In this document: piece by piece, positions 8,580 through 16,236 of the stretch
Position numbering within the stretch: the stretch's first letter is position 1
Layout of the letters: every line of letters starts with the position of its first letter
From: Candidatus Helicobacter avicola
GTDB lineage: Bacteria; Campylobacterota; Campylobacteria; Campylobacterales; Helicobacteraceae
Assembly: GCA_019112865.1 (NCBI GenBank)
Contig: DXIN01000019.1
Span: 1 to 61,915 of the forward strand
Direction of reading: 5' to 3'
DNA length: 61,915 nucleotides
The notes under the pieces: model-generated
What the model was told of the DNA's origin: nothing
Databases searched by the model: none
Seen by the model: only the letters and a program-made list of their open reading frames with translations
Made by a program: the position numbers and the translations under genes

Positions 8580-9470
8580 ATGAAATGCTATCTATGTGGG
8601 AGTGAAAATCACTTCAAAAGAGAAGGAAAGGTGCGAGAGGACCACAGCATAAATATCCTAGAATGCAAGGATTGTGGCTTGGTATTTTTGGATAAGCAAA
8701 ACACCGGCGATGTATTTTATGAAAACAACAATATGATTGATGAAAAGTTCTTTGAAACCACAAAACGAGGAGGTGAAAATCTCGATGCAAAAATGCGCGA
8801 ATTTTATATCCACAACGCTGTGTTTGTGCAAAAGCGATTTGAGCTAGTGAAGCAATCACTCGTAGGCAAGAATATTTTGGACTTTGGTAGCGGCAGGGCG
8901 CAATTCCTCATCAAAGCAAAAGAGTTGGCAAACCAAGTGGCAGGAGTGGAGCTAGAATCTCGTGTCAAAGATATTTATAGAGACAACAACATTCCTTTAT
9001 TTAGTCATTTAAACGAAATTGGGGGGGGGGTGAGATACGACCTCATCACTGCCTTTCATGTGATGGAGCATTTGGAGGATCCTATTGCGATTTTGCGACA
9101 GCTTGCCGAGTTGCTTAGAGACGATGGCAAGATAATCATCGAAGTGCCAAATGGCAACGAAGCACTTTTGAGTATTTATAAAAACAAAGCATATTCAGAA
9201 TTCATCTACACTAATGTGCATTTGTATTGTTTCACACCACATACCTTGAGACTTTTGGGAGAAAAAGCAGGGCTTAAGGTAGAATTTGTCAAATGTATCC
9301 AGCGCTACCCAATCTCAAATCATCTCTATTGGTTGGCTCACAACACGCCAAATGGGCAAAAACAATGGGGAAGTTTCATCGACAATCCGCTTTTGCAAAA
9401 TGCCTATGAGCAAACCCTCGCATCACTTGGTGCGACCGACACACTCATCGCACAATTTAGCAAACAATAA
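8580..9470 (+). CDS. Zn-ribbon SAM methyltransferase (C-methyltransferase-like), poly-G in frame, ON
   Basis: A 296-residue class I SAM-dependent methyltransferase. The N-terminus has a zinc-ribbon, CYLCGS then CKDCGLVFL, as in NDP-sugar C-methyltransferases. ILDFGSGRAQFL (near residue 100) is SAM motif I, YDLITAFHVMEHL the post-motif II segment, and IIIEVPN the next strand. Ten Gs at 9021-9030 encode Gly-Gly-Gly just before YDLITAF; the frame is intact as read, so the gene is ON, and loss or gain of one G would truncate the protein near residue 150 and remove half the fold. A paralogue at 23189 has its tract at the equivalent position. It probably methylates a sugar made in this locus; the acceptor is unknown. 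Confidence 0.85.
   Translation: MKCYLCGSENHFKREGKVREDHSINILECKDCGLVFLDKQNTGDVFYENNNMIDEKFFETTKRGGENLDAKMREFYIHNAVFVQKRFELVKQSLVGKNILDFGSGRAQFLIKAKELANQVAGVELESRVKDIYRDNNIPLFSHLNEIGGGVRYDLITAFHVMEHLEDPIAILRQLAELLRDDGKIIIEVPNGNEALLSIYKNKAYSEFIYTNVHLYCFTPHTLRLLGEKAGLKVEFVKCIQRYPISNHLYWLAHNTPNGQKQWGSFIDNPLLQNAYEQTLASLGATDTLIAQFSKQ
9021..9030 (+). repeat. Poly-G tract T3 (10 G), internal, gene ON
   Basis: Ten Gs in the middle of the methyltransferase gene, in frame as read. Changes not divisible by three would abolish the enzyme, so this is a true ON/OFF switch. Confidence 0.88.
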
Positions 9471-9560
9471 AATCACATAGGGCTATTCCCCCCTAGTGAT
9501 CCAAAAACTTGTATTTTATCTACTTTAAATCCCCTCTATAACTACACTAATTAAGTATTT

Positions 9561-9584
9561 ATGAAAATTACCATTTTCAATCTT
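9561..9584 (+). promoter_or_regulatory. Shared upstream element, copy B
   Basis: This is the third copy of the sequence at 4484-4513 (minus) and 4634-4659 (plus), with core ATGAAAATTACCATTTTCAA. It lies 37 bases before the ATG of the cytidylyltransferase at 9621, and GTATAAGG follows at about 9605 as a possible -10 region. The open reading frame that begins here runs into the next gene, but the family alignment starts only at 9621. The rest of the 9471-9620 gap shows nothing else. Confidence 0.5.
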
Positions 9585-9620
9585 TTTTGGCACTTAGATG
9601 TATTGTATAAGGAAGATTCT

Positions 9621-10523
9621 ATGGAGATAACGGCTGTTGTGGTAGCACGCAAGGGTTCAGTAAGGATAAAGTCCAAATCTATGCTAGAACTTGGTGGTCG
9701 AAGTCTCATAGAGCGCAAGATACTTCAACTAAAAGCTACTAGGCAGATTCATAGGGTGGTCTTTGGGTCAGATTGTGGGCAAATGCGCTCCATTGCACGA
9801 GCTGCAGGAGCAGAGGTCGTGGAACGCGGGGCGTATTTTTGTGATGAAAGTAGAGCGAGTGCCAATGAAATGATAGGGGAGATGATGTCTCTTATCCGCA
9901 CCGATGTCGTTGTGTGGGCGCATTGCACCAATCCTCTCATTAGCGCGCACACATACGATGCTGCTATCAGCGCGTTTTTGTCCAATATCCCAAGATACGA
10001 CAGCTTGTGCTCGGTAGTCGAGCTTAGAGAGCATCTCTGGTGTGGCGACAAACACACACCGCTAAATTACAATCCATACGCGTCCCGCCACACTCCAGCC
10101 AAAGCCCTGCCACCGCTATATATGCAAGATGGTGGGATTTTTATACAGTCTTATGCGCAAATGAAGGCGAATAGTTATTTTTTTGGCAAAAAGCCGTATT
10201 TGTTTGAAATACCAAAAGAGGAGTTTCTAGACATCAATGAAATGCGTGATTATCTCTTAGCAAGGGCGATTATAGAATCTTATGCCACCAGCGGTATGCA
10301 AGAGCGTGGCTCTCGTGATAATAGAATAGAATCTAGCGTTGCCAACGACATTATAGAATCCAAAAAATCCCAAAGTAATGACAAATCCACTTTCGGGGGG
10401 GGGGCAAATAGATATAGCTTATTTAGCCGCCTAAAAGAGATTTCCCCTACCAATTCTTGCTTTAAGACACATTCCACCTTGGGCGCGCTCGTCTTAGATG
10501 TCCCTACCAAAAGGGTGGCGTAA
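9621..10523 (+). CDS. Acylneuraminate-type cytidylyltransferase with joint tail (in phase)
   Basis: A 300-residue protein; residues 1-230 are the CMP-sugar synthetase. VVVARKGSVRIKSKSML is the CTP loop, AHCTNPL the middle motif, PLYMQDGGIFIQ the substrate region and EEFLDINEMRDY the C-terminal motif. The ATG at 9621 has AAGGAAG upstream. Residues beyond 235 are not part of the family: they are low-complexity, repeat-derived sequence (a degenerate AANDI-type repeat at 10276-10370), then ten Gs at 10395-10404 and a 40-residue joint ending T-K-R-V-A. The TAA at 10521-10523 shares its last A with the ATG of the next gene. In this copy the tract is in the phase that reaches the next start codon. 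Confidence 0.86.
   Translation: MEITAVVVARKGSVRIKSKSMLELGGRSLIERKILQLKATRQIHRVVFGSDCGQMRSIARAAGAEVVERGAYFCDESRASANEMIGEMMSLIRTDVVVWAHCTNPLISAHTYDAAISAFLSNIPRYDSLCSVVELREHLWCGDKHTPLNYNPYASRHTPAKALPPLYMQDGGIFIQSYAQMKANSYFFGKKPYLFEIPKEEFLDINEMRDYLLARAIIESYATSGMQERGSRDNRIESSVANDIIESKKSQSNDKSTFGGGANRYSLFSRLKEISPTNSCFKTHSTLGALVLDVPTKRVA
10395..10404 (+). repeat. Poly-G tract T4 (10 G), 3' part of cytidylyltransferase, joint phase
   Basis: Ten Gs preceded by TTTC. As read, the frame continues through the joint to a TAATG overlap with the fusion gene at 10523. Any one-base change would stop translation upstream and uncouple the next gene. Confidence 0.85.
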
Positions 10524-12298
10524 TGAAAATCGTGAGTGTTATGCCTATAAAAATACATAGCAAAAGACTTCCAAACAAGAATCTCCTAAAGCTTGGCGAC
10601 ACATTTTTGCTCAATCACAATCTCAAAACTCTCCTTTCTCTAGATATGCTAGATGATATTTATGTGTATTGCAGCCAAGAAAGCATTATGGAGTATGTCC
10701 CAAAGGGAGTGAAGTTTCTCCAAAGAGATGTGAGGCTGGATAGTGATGAGAGTAATTTCACTCAAATTTTTGAAGCTTTTAGTGCTGTGGTTTGCGCGGA
10801 TATTTATGTCTATACACATGCTACTGCGCCGTTTTTATCCCAAAAATCTCTGCAGGCGTGTATCAATAGTGTGCTCAAAGAGGGCTATGACTCGGCATTT
10901 AGCGCGACTAGGATTCAAGATTTTTTATGGACAAAGGACTTTGTGCCACTAAACTTTGATGCGCATAATGTCCCAAGAAGCCAGGATTTGGAAGTGATAT
11001 ATCGGGAAACATCGGGTGTGTATGTGTTTAAAAATGAGGTTTTTAGGGAGTTACGCAGGAGGATTGGCAACAATCCCAAAGCCATAGAAGTGAGCTTCAA
11101 GGAAGCAATCGACATTAATACCAAAGAAGATTTTGAACTCGCAGAGATTATCCAATCCCACGATAGATTCAATGTATGTGTGTCAGTATGTAATGATGGC
11201 GGAGTGAGGGTGGATTCACTCCACACGAGCGATACACAAGAACGAAGTTCTTGCATTGAAATAATAAAAGGAGACCAAATGCCAAAGATACTTGATTGCA
11301 CCTTGCGAGATGGAGGCTATGTAGTCGATTGGGAGTTTGGGGAGCAAAATATTATACAAATGATTGATGGGCTTTGTGCGGCGCATATAGACTTTATAGA
11401 ATGTGGGTATCTCAACTCCCAGATTCACGCACCCAATAAAAGCATATTTACTAGCATTGAACGCATTGCGGAGGTTTTGCCCACAGATAGAGGGGTAAGT
11501 AAGTTTTTGGCGATGGCTGATGTAACGCAATTTCGCCCTCAAGATATCACAAATCGTAGTGGCAAGTCGATTGATGGCTTAAGAATTGTGTTTTATAAGC
11601 ACCAGATACAAGAGGCGTTAGCACTTTGCCAACAAAGTATCCAATGCGGCTATGAGACTTTTATGCAACCAATGGTAACCATAGACTATACTTTGCAAGA
11701 ATACGAGAATCTAATCCAAGAGTTATGCAAGCTTGATATACAATGTATTTCGATTGTGGATAGTTTTGGCTATATGACTAAGCGAGATATTCGGCGGTAT
11801 TTTGATGTGATAGATTCTCTTGCGCCTAAGCAGATGATGATAGGTTTTCACTCGCACAACAATATGGATTTAGCCTTTAACTGCGCCCAAGATATTTTAG
11901 AATACGACACCAAAAGGACGCTTGTCATAGATGCTTCCTTAGAGGGTATGGGACGTGGTGCTGGCAACCTCTACACCGAGCTTATCACACAATACTACAA
12001 TGCGATGCTCACTCCAAAATATGATATTCAAAAAATCTTAGACTTGATAAGTGCCTACATTGAACCTATCAAAAAGCATAAACAATGGGGATATAGCCCA
12101 TATTTTTTCATCACAGCTTTGTATGGGTGCCACCCAAACTTTGCTACCTATCTGCTAGAGATAGAGCCTAGTATTAGTGTATCGGAGTTTAAGGAATTTG
12201 TGCGCCTCATACCCGCAGATATGAGAACAAAGTGCAAAAAGCCCTATGTGGAGGAGCTATATAGGATATTTAGCTCTCGGGGGGGGGGGGCAATTTAG
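10523..12298 (+). CDS. Fusion: cytidylyltransferase + DRE-TIM aldolase, linked through a repeat element
   Basis: A 591-residue fusion. Residues 1-212 are a CMP-sugar synthetase (VMPIKIHSKRLPNKNLL, THATAPFL, PRSQDLEVIYRETSGVYVF, AIDINTKEDFELA). Residues 213-252 are translated from a two-hairpin repeat element (11187-11275). Residues 253-585 are a DRE-TIM pyruvate-aldolase domain: DCTLRDGGY, GFHSHNNMDLAF and DASLEGMGRGAGN hold the metal and glycine-loop residues. The aldolase has its own ATG at 11279 preceded by AAGGAG five bases away, so a separate aldolase polypeptide is likely besides the fusion. Unlike its paralogues it lacks the C-terminal extra domain. Twelve Gs at 12279-12290 end the frame at 12298; ten or thirteen Gs would carry it through the joint to 12411 (629 residues with thirteen). 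The fusion supports a shared pathway for aldolase and cytidylyltransferase. Confidence 0.85.
   Translation: MKIVSVMPIKIHSKRLPNKNLLKLGDTFLLNHNLKTLLSLDMLDDIYVYCSQESIMEYVPKGVKFLQRDVRLDSDESNFTQIFEAFSAVVCADIYVYTHATAPFLSQKSLQACINSVLKEGYDSAFSATRIQDFLWTKDFVPLNFDAHNVPRSQDLEVIYRETSGVYVFKNEVFRELRRRIGNNPKAIEVSFKEAIDINTKEDFELAEIIQSHDRFNVCVSVCNDGGVRVDSLHTSDTQERSSCIEIIKGDQMPKILDCTLRDGGYVVDWEFGEQNIIQMIDGLCAAHIDFIECGYLNSQIHAPNKSIFTSIERIAEVLPTDRGVSKFLAMADVTQFRPQDITNRSGKSIDGLRIVFYKHQIQEALALCQQSIQCGYETFMQPMVTIDYTLQEYENLIQELCKLDIQCISIVDSFGYMTKRDIRRYFDVIDSLAPKQMMIGFHSHNNMDLAFNCAQDILEYDTKRTLVIDASLEGMGRGAGNLYTELITQYYNAMLTPKYDIQKILDLISAYIEPIKKHKQWGYSPYFFITALYGCHPNFATYLLEIEPSISVSEFKEFVRLIPADMRTKCKKPYVEELYRIFSSRGGGAI
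11187..11275 (+). repeat. Two-hairpin element E1 (fusion linker)
   Basis: Hairpin 1 is GTGGA-TTCAC-TCCAC at 11210-11224. Hairpin 2 is CAAGAAC-GAA-GTTCTTG at 11237-11253. The copy is translated in frame as the linker of the cytidylyltransferase-aldolase fusion, and its 3' end supplies AAAAGGAG for the internal ATG at 11279. Confidence 0.75.
12279..12290 (+). repeat. Poly-G tract T5 (12 G), 3' end of fusion gene
   Basis: This is the longest tract. As read the gene stops at 12296-12298. With thirteen or ten Gs the frame continues G-N-L-V-A-L-M-G-S-Y-G... to ...V-D-K-V-A, stopping at 12409-12411 on the ATG of the next aldolase. The same joint sequence follows tract T9 at 19673. The 12299-12410 stretch is otherwise noncoding joint. 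Confidence 0.85.
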
Positions 12299-12410
12299 TA
12301 GCCCTTATGGGCAGTTATGGAGCAGCAAAGCTCGCGCCTATAGAATCACAACTTTTGCGTGCGAGTCGCCTAATGCAAAAGTGCAGTATATGTGTGGATA
12401 AGGTCGCTTG

Positions 12411-14096
12411 ATGCGTATCGCACTTCTTGATTGCACCTTGCGCGATGGTGGGTATATCAACAAATGGGCGTTTAAAGAAAGCCATATCGCAAAAATTATT
12501 CATGCTTTGTTAGATTCCAAGGTAGAAATTATCGAGTGTGGGTATCTTAGCGATAAGGGCTTGGAGCGTGATAGCACACTTTTTAGAGACATCGCTACGA
12601 TAGATAGGCTGCTAGATTCTATAATTTCTAGCAATATTGCAGAATCTACAAATCCCCAACTTTTAAGTTTGGATACCCACACTCACACGTGCAGCGGAGC
12701 GAGTGGAGATTCACTCTCCACGAGTGATAGCAATTTGCCACAAGCAAATTGCGATAAACCAATGTTTGTCGCAATGATAAATCTTGGAGATTTTAATCTC
12801 TCGTATTTGAAGCCAGCAGAGGATTCTCACATTACAGGTTTGCGTTTGGCATTTCATAAGGAGCATATCTCCAAAGCACTTGCTCAAGCTAAGATTTTGC
12901 AAGATCTCGGCTACAAGGTGTTTTTCCAGCCTATGGTTACCAAGCGATATAGCGATATTGAGTTTCTCACTATGTTAGAGTCGCTCAATGCCCTGCGCCC
13001 ACACGCGTTTTATATCGTCGATAGCTTTGGGTCGATGACACTGCGTGAGTTTGGGCGATACTTACTGCTTAGTGATAGCAATCTGGATTCACAAATCGCA
13101 CTAGGCTATCACTCGCATAATAATATGCAGCTAGCCTTTGCCAATGCTATCAACCTCACCCAAAGCAATCTCAAGCGTGAGGTGATTTTGGACGCTAGTA
13201 TTTATGGCATAGGCAGGGGTGCGGGCAATCTCAATACCGAGCTTATTGCGGATTTTCTTAATAAAGAAATGGCAAAGCACTATCACATCACACCGCTACT
13301 TGAAGTGATAGATTCTCTGCTAGAATCTCTTATGGCAAGGCATTCATGGGGATTTTCTCCGGCACAATACCTCTCGGCATCGCTTGAGATTCACCCAAAT
13401 TATGCCAACTTCCTCACACGCAAAAACAACAACCACATCGCCACGATTCAAAAAGTCCTCCAAAAAATCCCAGAATCTAGTCGCTCAAATTTTGACAAGG
13501 AACTTATAGAAAAGCTCTACATCGACACACTTTTAGAATCTAAGCTTCCAGCACATGGTGCATTGCTAAGCGATAAAAAATTTTTGCTACTTGCTCCGGG
13601 TGCAAGCGTGCTAGAGTATAGCCAATGTATAGAATCTATGATAAAAACGCAAGATTACACAACCATAGCTATAAACCATAAATCAGAGCTTGCGTGCGAT
13701 TATTATTTTTTTGCCAACCAAAAGCGTTATGATGAGTTTGCATCCACCCTGCCTTGTGAGAAAATCATCATCACCAATAATATCAAAACCACCAAAACAC
13801 CGCCTATTGTCCTAGAGTATCGTGATTTGGTGTTTATTGATGGAGAGTTTTTCACCAATGCTGCGGTGCTTTTGCTACATTATCTCGCACAGCAGGGCGT
13901 GGAGAGTGTGGAAATCGCGGGGCTTGATGGCTACCGCGTGGGTGAGCAGAACTATGCGTATGATGAGTGTGATATACAAGCCTATGATGAGGCGATGAGA
14001 GAGCAAAATACCATTTTACAACGCGCCCTTGGGAGATTGAAAGATAGGATAGGCTTTAGGTTTCTGACACCAAGTATTTTTGAGGAGTGCGTATGA
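12411..14096 (+). CDS. DRE-TIM aldolase with C-terminal extra domain and in-frame repeat insertion
   Basis: A 561-residue paralogue of the protein at 6906. DCTLRDGGY at residues 7-15, GYHSHNNMQLAF and DASIYGIGRGAGN mark the metal-dependent pyruvate-aldolase barrel. Residues from about 385 carry the same second domain (LLLAPGASVL, VEIAGLDGYRVG), a Rossmann-like module of unknown role. Residues about 94-119 are translated from a two-hairpin repeat element (12690-12765) inserted between secondary-structure elements of the barrel; the frame is preserved. The ATG at 12411 overlaps the TGA that the upstream gene reaches in its long phase. The stop overlaps the next cytidylyltransferase start (ATGA at 14093), so aldolase and cytidylyltransferase are again coupled. 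Confidence 0.8.
   Translation: MRIALLDCTLRDGGYINKWAFKESHIAKIIHALLDSKVEIIECGYLSDKGLERDSTLFRDIATIDRLLDSIISSNIAESTNPQLLSLDTHTHTCSGASGDSLSTSDSNLPQANCDKPMFVAMINLGDFNLSYLKPAEDSHITGLRLAFHKEHISKALAQAKILQDLGYKVFFQPMVTKRYSDIEFLTMLESLNALRPHAFYIVDSFGSMTLREFGRYLLLSDSNLDSQIALGYHSHNNMQLAFANAINLTQSNLKREVILDASIYGIGRGAGNLNTELIADFLNKEMAKHYHITPLLEVIDSLLESLMARHSWGFSPAQYLSASLEIHPNYANFLTRKNNNHIATIQKVLQKIPESSRSNFDKELIEKLYIDTLLESKLPAHGALLSDKKFLLLAPGASVLEYSQCIESMIKTQDYTTIAINHKSELACDYYFFANQKRYDEFASTLPCEKIIITNNIKTTKTPPIVLEYRDLVFIDGEFFTNAAVLLLHYLAQQGVESVEIAGLDGYRVGEQNYAYDECDIQAYDEAMREQNTILQRALGRLKDRIGFRFLTPSIFEECV
12690..12765 (+). repeat. Two-hairpin element E2, inside aldolase gene
   Basis: Hairpin 1 is GTGGAGA-TTCAC-TCTCCAC at 12703-12721, with a seven-pair perfect stem. 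Hairpin 2 is GCAATTTGC-CACAA-GCAAATTGC at 12730-12752, with a nine-pair perfect stem. It is translated in frame as part of the aldolase, reading S-G-A-S-G-D-S-L-S-T-S-D. Confidence 0.78.
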
Positions 14097-15172
14097 GTAT
14101 AAATGTCTTTTTGCCTTGCAGGAAGGGTAGTGAGCGCGTGCCACGCAAAAATACTAAGCCTATTGGGAGATTTGCAAATGGGCTTTTAGAGCTTAAGCTC
14201 TCCCAGCTTTTGGACACGCGCGAGATTGATAGGATTTTTGTGAGCTCTAATGATGATGAGGTGCTAGGCTTTGCCCAAAGCCTCAAGAGTGCCAAAATCA
14301 TCACACACAAACGCGATGAGAATCTCTGTGCTAGCTCTACAAGCACAGATTCACTCATCGCTTATGCTCATGAGCTTGTGGGTGAGGGGGAGATCCTCTG
14401 GACACATGTAACTTCGCCGTTTTTTGGAAGTAAGCAATACAGCGAGGTTATAGCGCAATATCGTGCGTGCTTGGAGCAAGGATATGATTCACTTATGAGT
14501 GTCAATGCGCTTTATGGATTTTTGTGGGATAGTAGTAAGCCTTTAAATTATGATAGGGCTAAGGTCAAATGGCCCCAGACACAGAATCTCACGCCGATAT
14601 TTGAAGTCAATAGTGCGTGTTTTTTGGCAAATGCGCAAGTCTATCGCACACAAGAAGATAGGATAGGACAAAAGCCGTATTTGTATATCACAGACAAAAT
14701 CACGGGCTTTGATGTGGATTGGCAAGAGGATTTTGCCATCGCTCAAGCACTTTTAGAATCCACACAGAGCCAAAGAGCGAATGTGTTAGGTTTGTCATCT
14801 TTCGGGGGGGGGGTAATTGCCTATAAGAGAAATACACAATCCTTTCATTTATACCACACCAACACTCCAAAATCAAATAATCCATTGATACTAAACGACA
14901 CTTTAGATTCTAGAGAATCTATTGTATGTTCGCACAGCAGGAGCAATGGGGGCTTAGCTCACATTGCCGATAGCAATTTGCCACAGAATCTAGCGTATAG
15001 AAAAGATGTTTGCCTAGAACGCCTTGATGACGCTCCGACACCAAGCAGGGCTTTAGATTCTAAAAAATTTCTTGTATGCACGCGAAGCGGAGCGAGTGGC
15101 AATTCACTTGCCACGAGCGATAACAAGTTTGCAGAGCAAACTTGCAATAAAATAATGGAGTGTGTGGCGTGA
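14093..15172 (+). CDS. Acylneuraminate-type cytidylyltransferase with long joint tail (in phase)
   Basis: A 359-residue protein. Residues 1-230 form the CMP-sugar synthetase: FLPCRKGSERVPRKNTKPI (CTP loop), THVTSPFF, WPQTQNLTPIFEVNSACFL and GFDVDWQEDFAIA. The ATG at 14093 overlaps the preceding stop; the GTG six bases upstream is less likely. Ten Gs at 14804-14813 are followed by about 115 residues of joint sequence with no family similarity, built from two repeat copies (14930-14990 and 15085-15150) and ending N-K-I-M-E-C-V-A. The TGA at 15170-15172 overlaps the ATG of the next gene, and GGAG of the joint lies 11 bases before that ATG. The tract is in the joint phase. Confidence 0.86.
   Translation: MSINVFLPCRKGSERVPRKNTKPIGRFANGLLELKLSQLLDTREIDRIFVSSNDDEVLGFAQSLKSAKIITHKRDENLCASSTSTDSLIAYAHELVGEGEILWTHVTSPFFGSKQYSEVIAQYRACLEQGYDSLMSVNALYGFLWDSSKPLNYDRAKVKWPQTQNLTPIFEVNSACFLANAQVYRTQEDRIGQKPYLYITDKITGFDVDWQEDFAIAQALLESTQSQRANVLGLSSFGGGVIAYKRNTQSFHLYHTNTPKSNNPLILNDTLDSRESIVCSHSRSNGGLAHIADSNLPQNLAYRKDVCLERLDDAPTPSRALDSKKFLVCTRSGASGNSLATSDNKFAEQTCNKIMECVA
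14804..14813 (+). repeat. Poly-G tract T6 (10 G), joint phase
   Basis: Ten Gs preceded by TTTC. As read, translation continues about 115 codons to a TGATG overlap at 15170-15174. A shift of one base would end the frame near the tract. Confidence 0.85.
14930..14995 (+). repeat. Two-hairpin element E7, partial
   Basis: Hairpin 1 variant CAATGGGGGCTTAGCTCACATTG at 14944-14966 has a mismatched stem. The second hairpin begins GCAATTTG but is interrupted by the AATCTAGCGTATAG segment, exactly as at 16031-16050. A shared block follows (AAAAGAT then CCTAGAACG then CTTGATGACGC) that recurs at 16060-16100. Confidence 0.6.
15085..15150 (+). repeat. Two-hairpin element E3, joint
   Basis: Hairpin 1 is GTGGCAA-TTCAC-TTGCCAC at 15096-15114. 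Hairpin 2 is CAAGTTTGC-AGA-GCAAACTTG at 15124-15144. Both stems are perfect and differ from E2 by paired changes. It is followed by CAATAAAATAATGGAG and the stop/start overlap of two cytidylyltransferase genes. Confidence 0.78.
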
Positions 15173-16236
15173 TGAAAAATATAGTTTGTGTGATTCCTGC
15201 TAGGTATGCCTCTAGTAGATTCCCAGGCAAGCCTTTGGCGGATATTTGTGGGAAACCTATGGTATGGTGGGTGTATCAAGAAGCCAAGAAGCTTGCAGAT
15301 GTCTGTGGAGTGTATGTCGCTACCGAGAGTCCCTTGCTAATGCGTGAGTGTCAAGAAATGGGCTTAGATGTGATTCTCACTGCTGATACACACGCGAGTG
15401 GCACGGATAGGGTTGCTGAAGTTGCACGCAGACTTGATGCGGATTGGTATCTCGTGTGGATGGGAGATGAGCCACTTATCAAAGCCCAAGAGATTGCACA
15501 GCTTTTGTCTCAAGCGCGCACAAAGATAGGTTATGAAGCCTATATGCTTGCAAAAACTTTTGACAATCCCGTAGATGTAGTGAATCCCACGACTATCAAA
15601 CTTGCGCTCAACAAACATCAAGAGCTTGTGTTTATGTCGCGCTCTTGCATACCATTCCCCAAATCCGCATTGCATTATAACTACTACAAAAATATAGGTG
15701 CATACTTGATGAGTGCGGAGGTTTTGGAGTTTTTTGCACAGACAGAAGTTGGGGATTTGGAGCATATTGAGGAAATTGAACTTTTGCGACTTTTGGAAAA
15801 TCATAAAAAAATCTTTGTTTGCTTACTTGAGGATTCTCTATCTATGTCAGTGGATACGCCCAAAGATTTACAACGCGTTGTGCAGCTCATAGAATCTGGT
15901 GCTAATGGTGATGTTGCAGAATCTAAAGCGCGATGTAAGCATAAATTTTTATCTTTCGGGGGGGGGGTAAATAGATATACCCTTACAAGACAAAAGTTAG
16001 AATCTAAGGGAGATTCACTCTCCACGAGTGATAGCAATTTGCCAGAGAATCTAGCGTATAGAAAAGATATTTACCTAGAACGTCTTGATGACGCACTGAC
16101 ACCAAAGATTTTAGAATCTCGCAAAGATTGCAGTGTATGTGCGCGCAGCGGAGGCAATGGGGGCTTAGCTCCCATTGGTGATACCAAGTTTTGCTATCGC
16201 AAAACTTGCAATAAAGCAATGGAGCGTGTGGCATGA
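15172..16236 (+). CDS. KdsB-like cytidylyltransferase with joint tail (in phase)
   Basis: A 354-residue protein whose first 240 residues match the 3-deoxy-manno-octulosonate cytidylyltransferase (KdsB) family. CVIPARYASSRFPGKPLADI is the CTP loop, SGTDRVAEVA a KdsB signature, MGDEPLI the metal-site motif, and SVDTPKDLQRV the C-terminal motif. It may not be the housekeeping Kdo enzyme, because a second KdsB-like gene follows directly and both carry phase-variable tails. Ten Gs at 15958-15967 are followed by about 90 joint residues with two-hairpin repeats, ending N-K-A-M-E-R-V-A; the TGA overlaps the next ATG at 16233. The open frame upstream of 15172 belongs to the preceding joint. Confidence 0.87.
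   Translation: MKNIVCVIPARYASSRFPGKPLADICGKPMVWWVYQEAKKLADVCGVYVATESPLLMRECQEMGLDVILTADTHASGTDRVAEVARRLDADWYLVWMGDEPLIKAQEIAQLLSQARTKIGYEAYMLAKTFDNPVDVVNPTTIKLALNKHQELVFMSRSCIPFPKSALHYNYYKNIGAYLMSAEVLEFFAQTEVGDLEHIEEIELLRLLENHKKIFVCLLEDSLSMSVDTPKDLQRVVQLIESGANGDVAESKARCKHKFLSFGGGVNRYTLTRQKLESKGDSLSTSDSNLPENLAYRKDIYLERLDDALTPKILESRKDCSVCARSGGNGGLAPIGDTKFCYRKTCNKAMERVA
15958..15967 (+). repeat. Poly-G tract T7 (10 G), joint phase
   Basis: Ten Gs preceded by TTTC. As read, the frame runs through the joint to an ATGA overlap at 16233-16236. Confidence 0.85.
16005..16215 (+). repeat. Composite two-hairpin elements E4a/E4b, joint
   Basis: E4a has GGAGA-TTCAC-TCTCC at 16009-16023 and a broken second hairpin. 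E4b has a hairpin with CAATGGG and CCCATTG arms (16155-16177) and CAAGTTTTGC-TATC-GCAAAACTTG at 16185-16208, a ten-pair perfect stem. The block between them repeats the one at 14988-15050. The unit ends ATGGAGCGTGTGGCATGA, giving ribosome-binding site, stop and next start. Confidence 0.75.
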
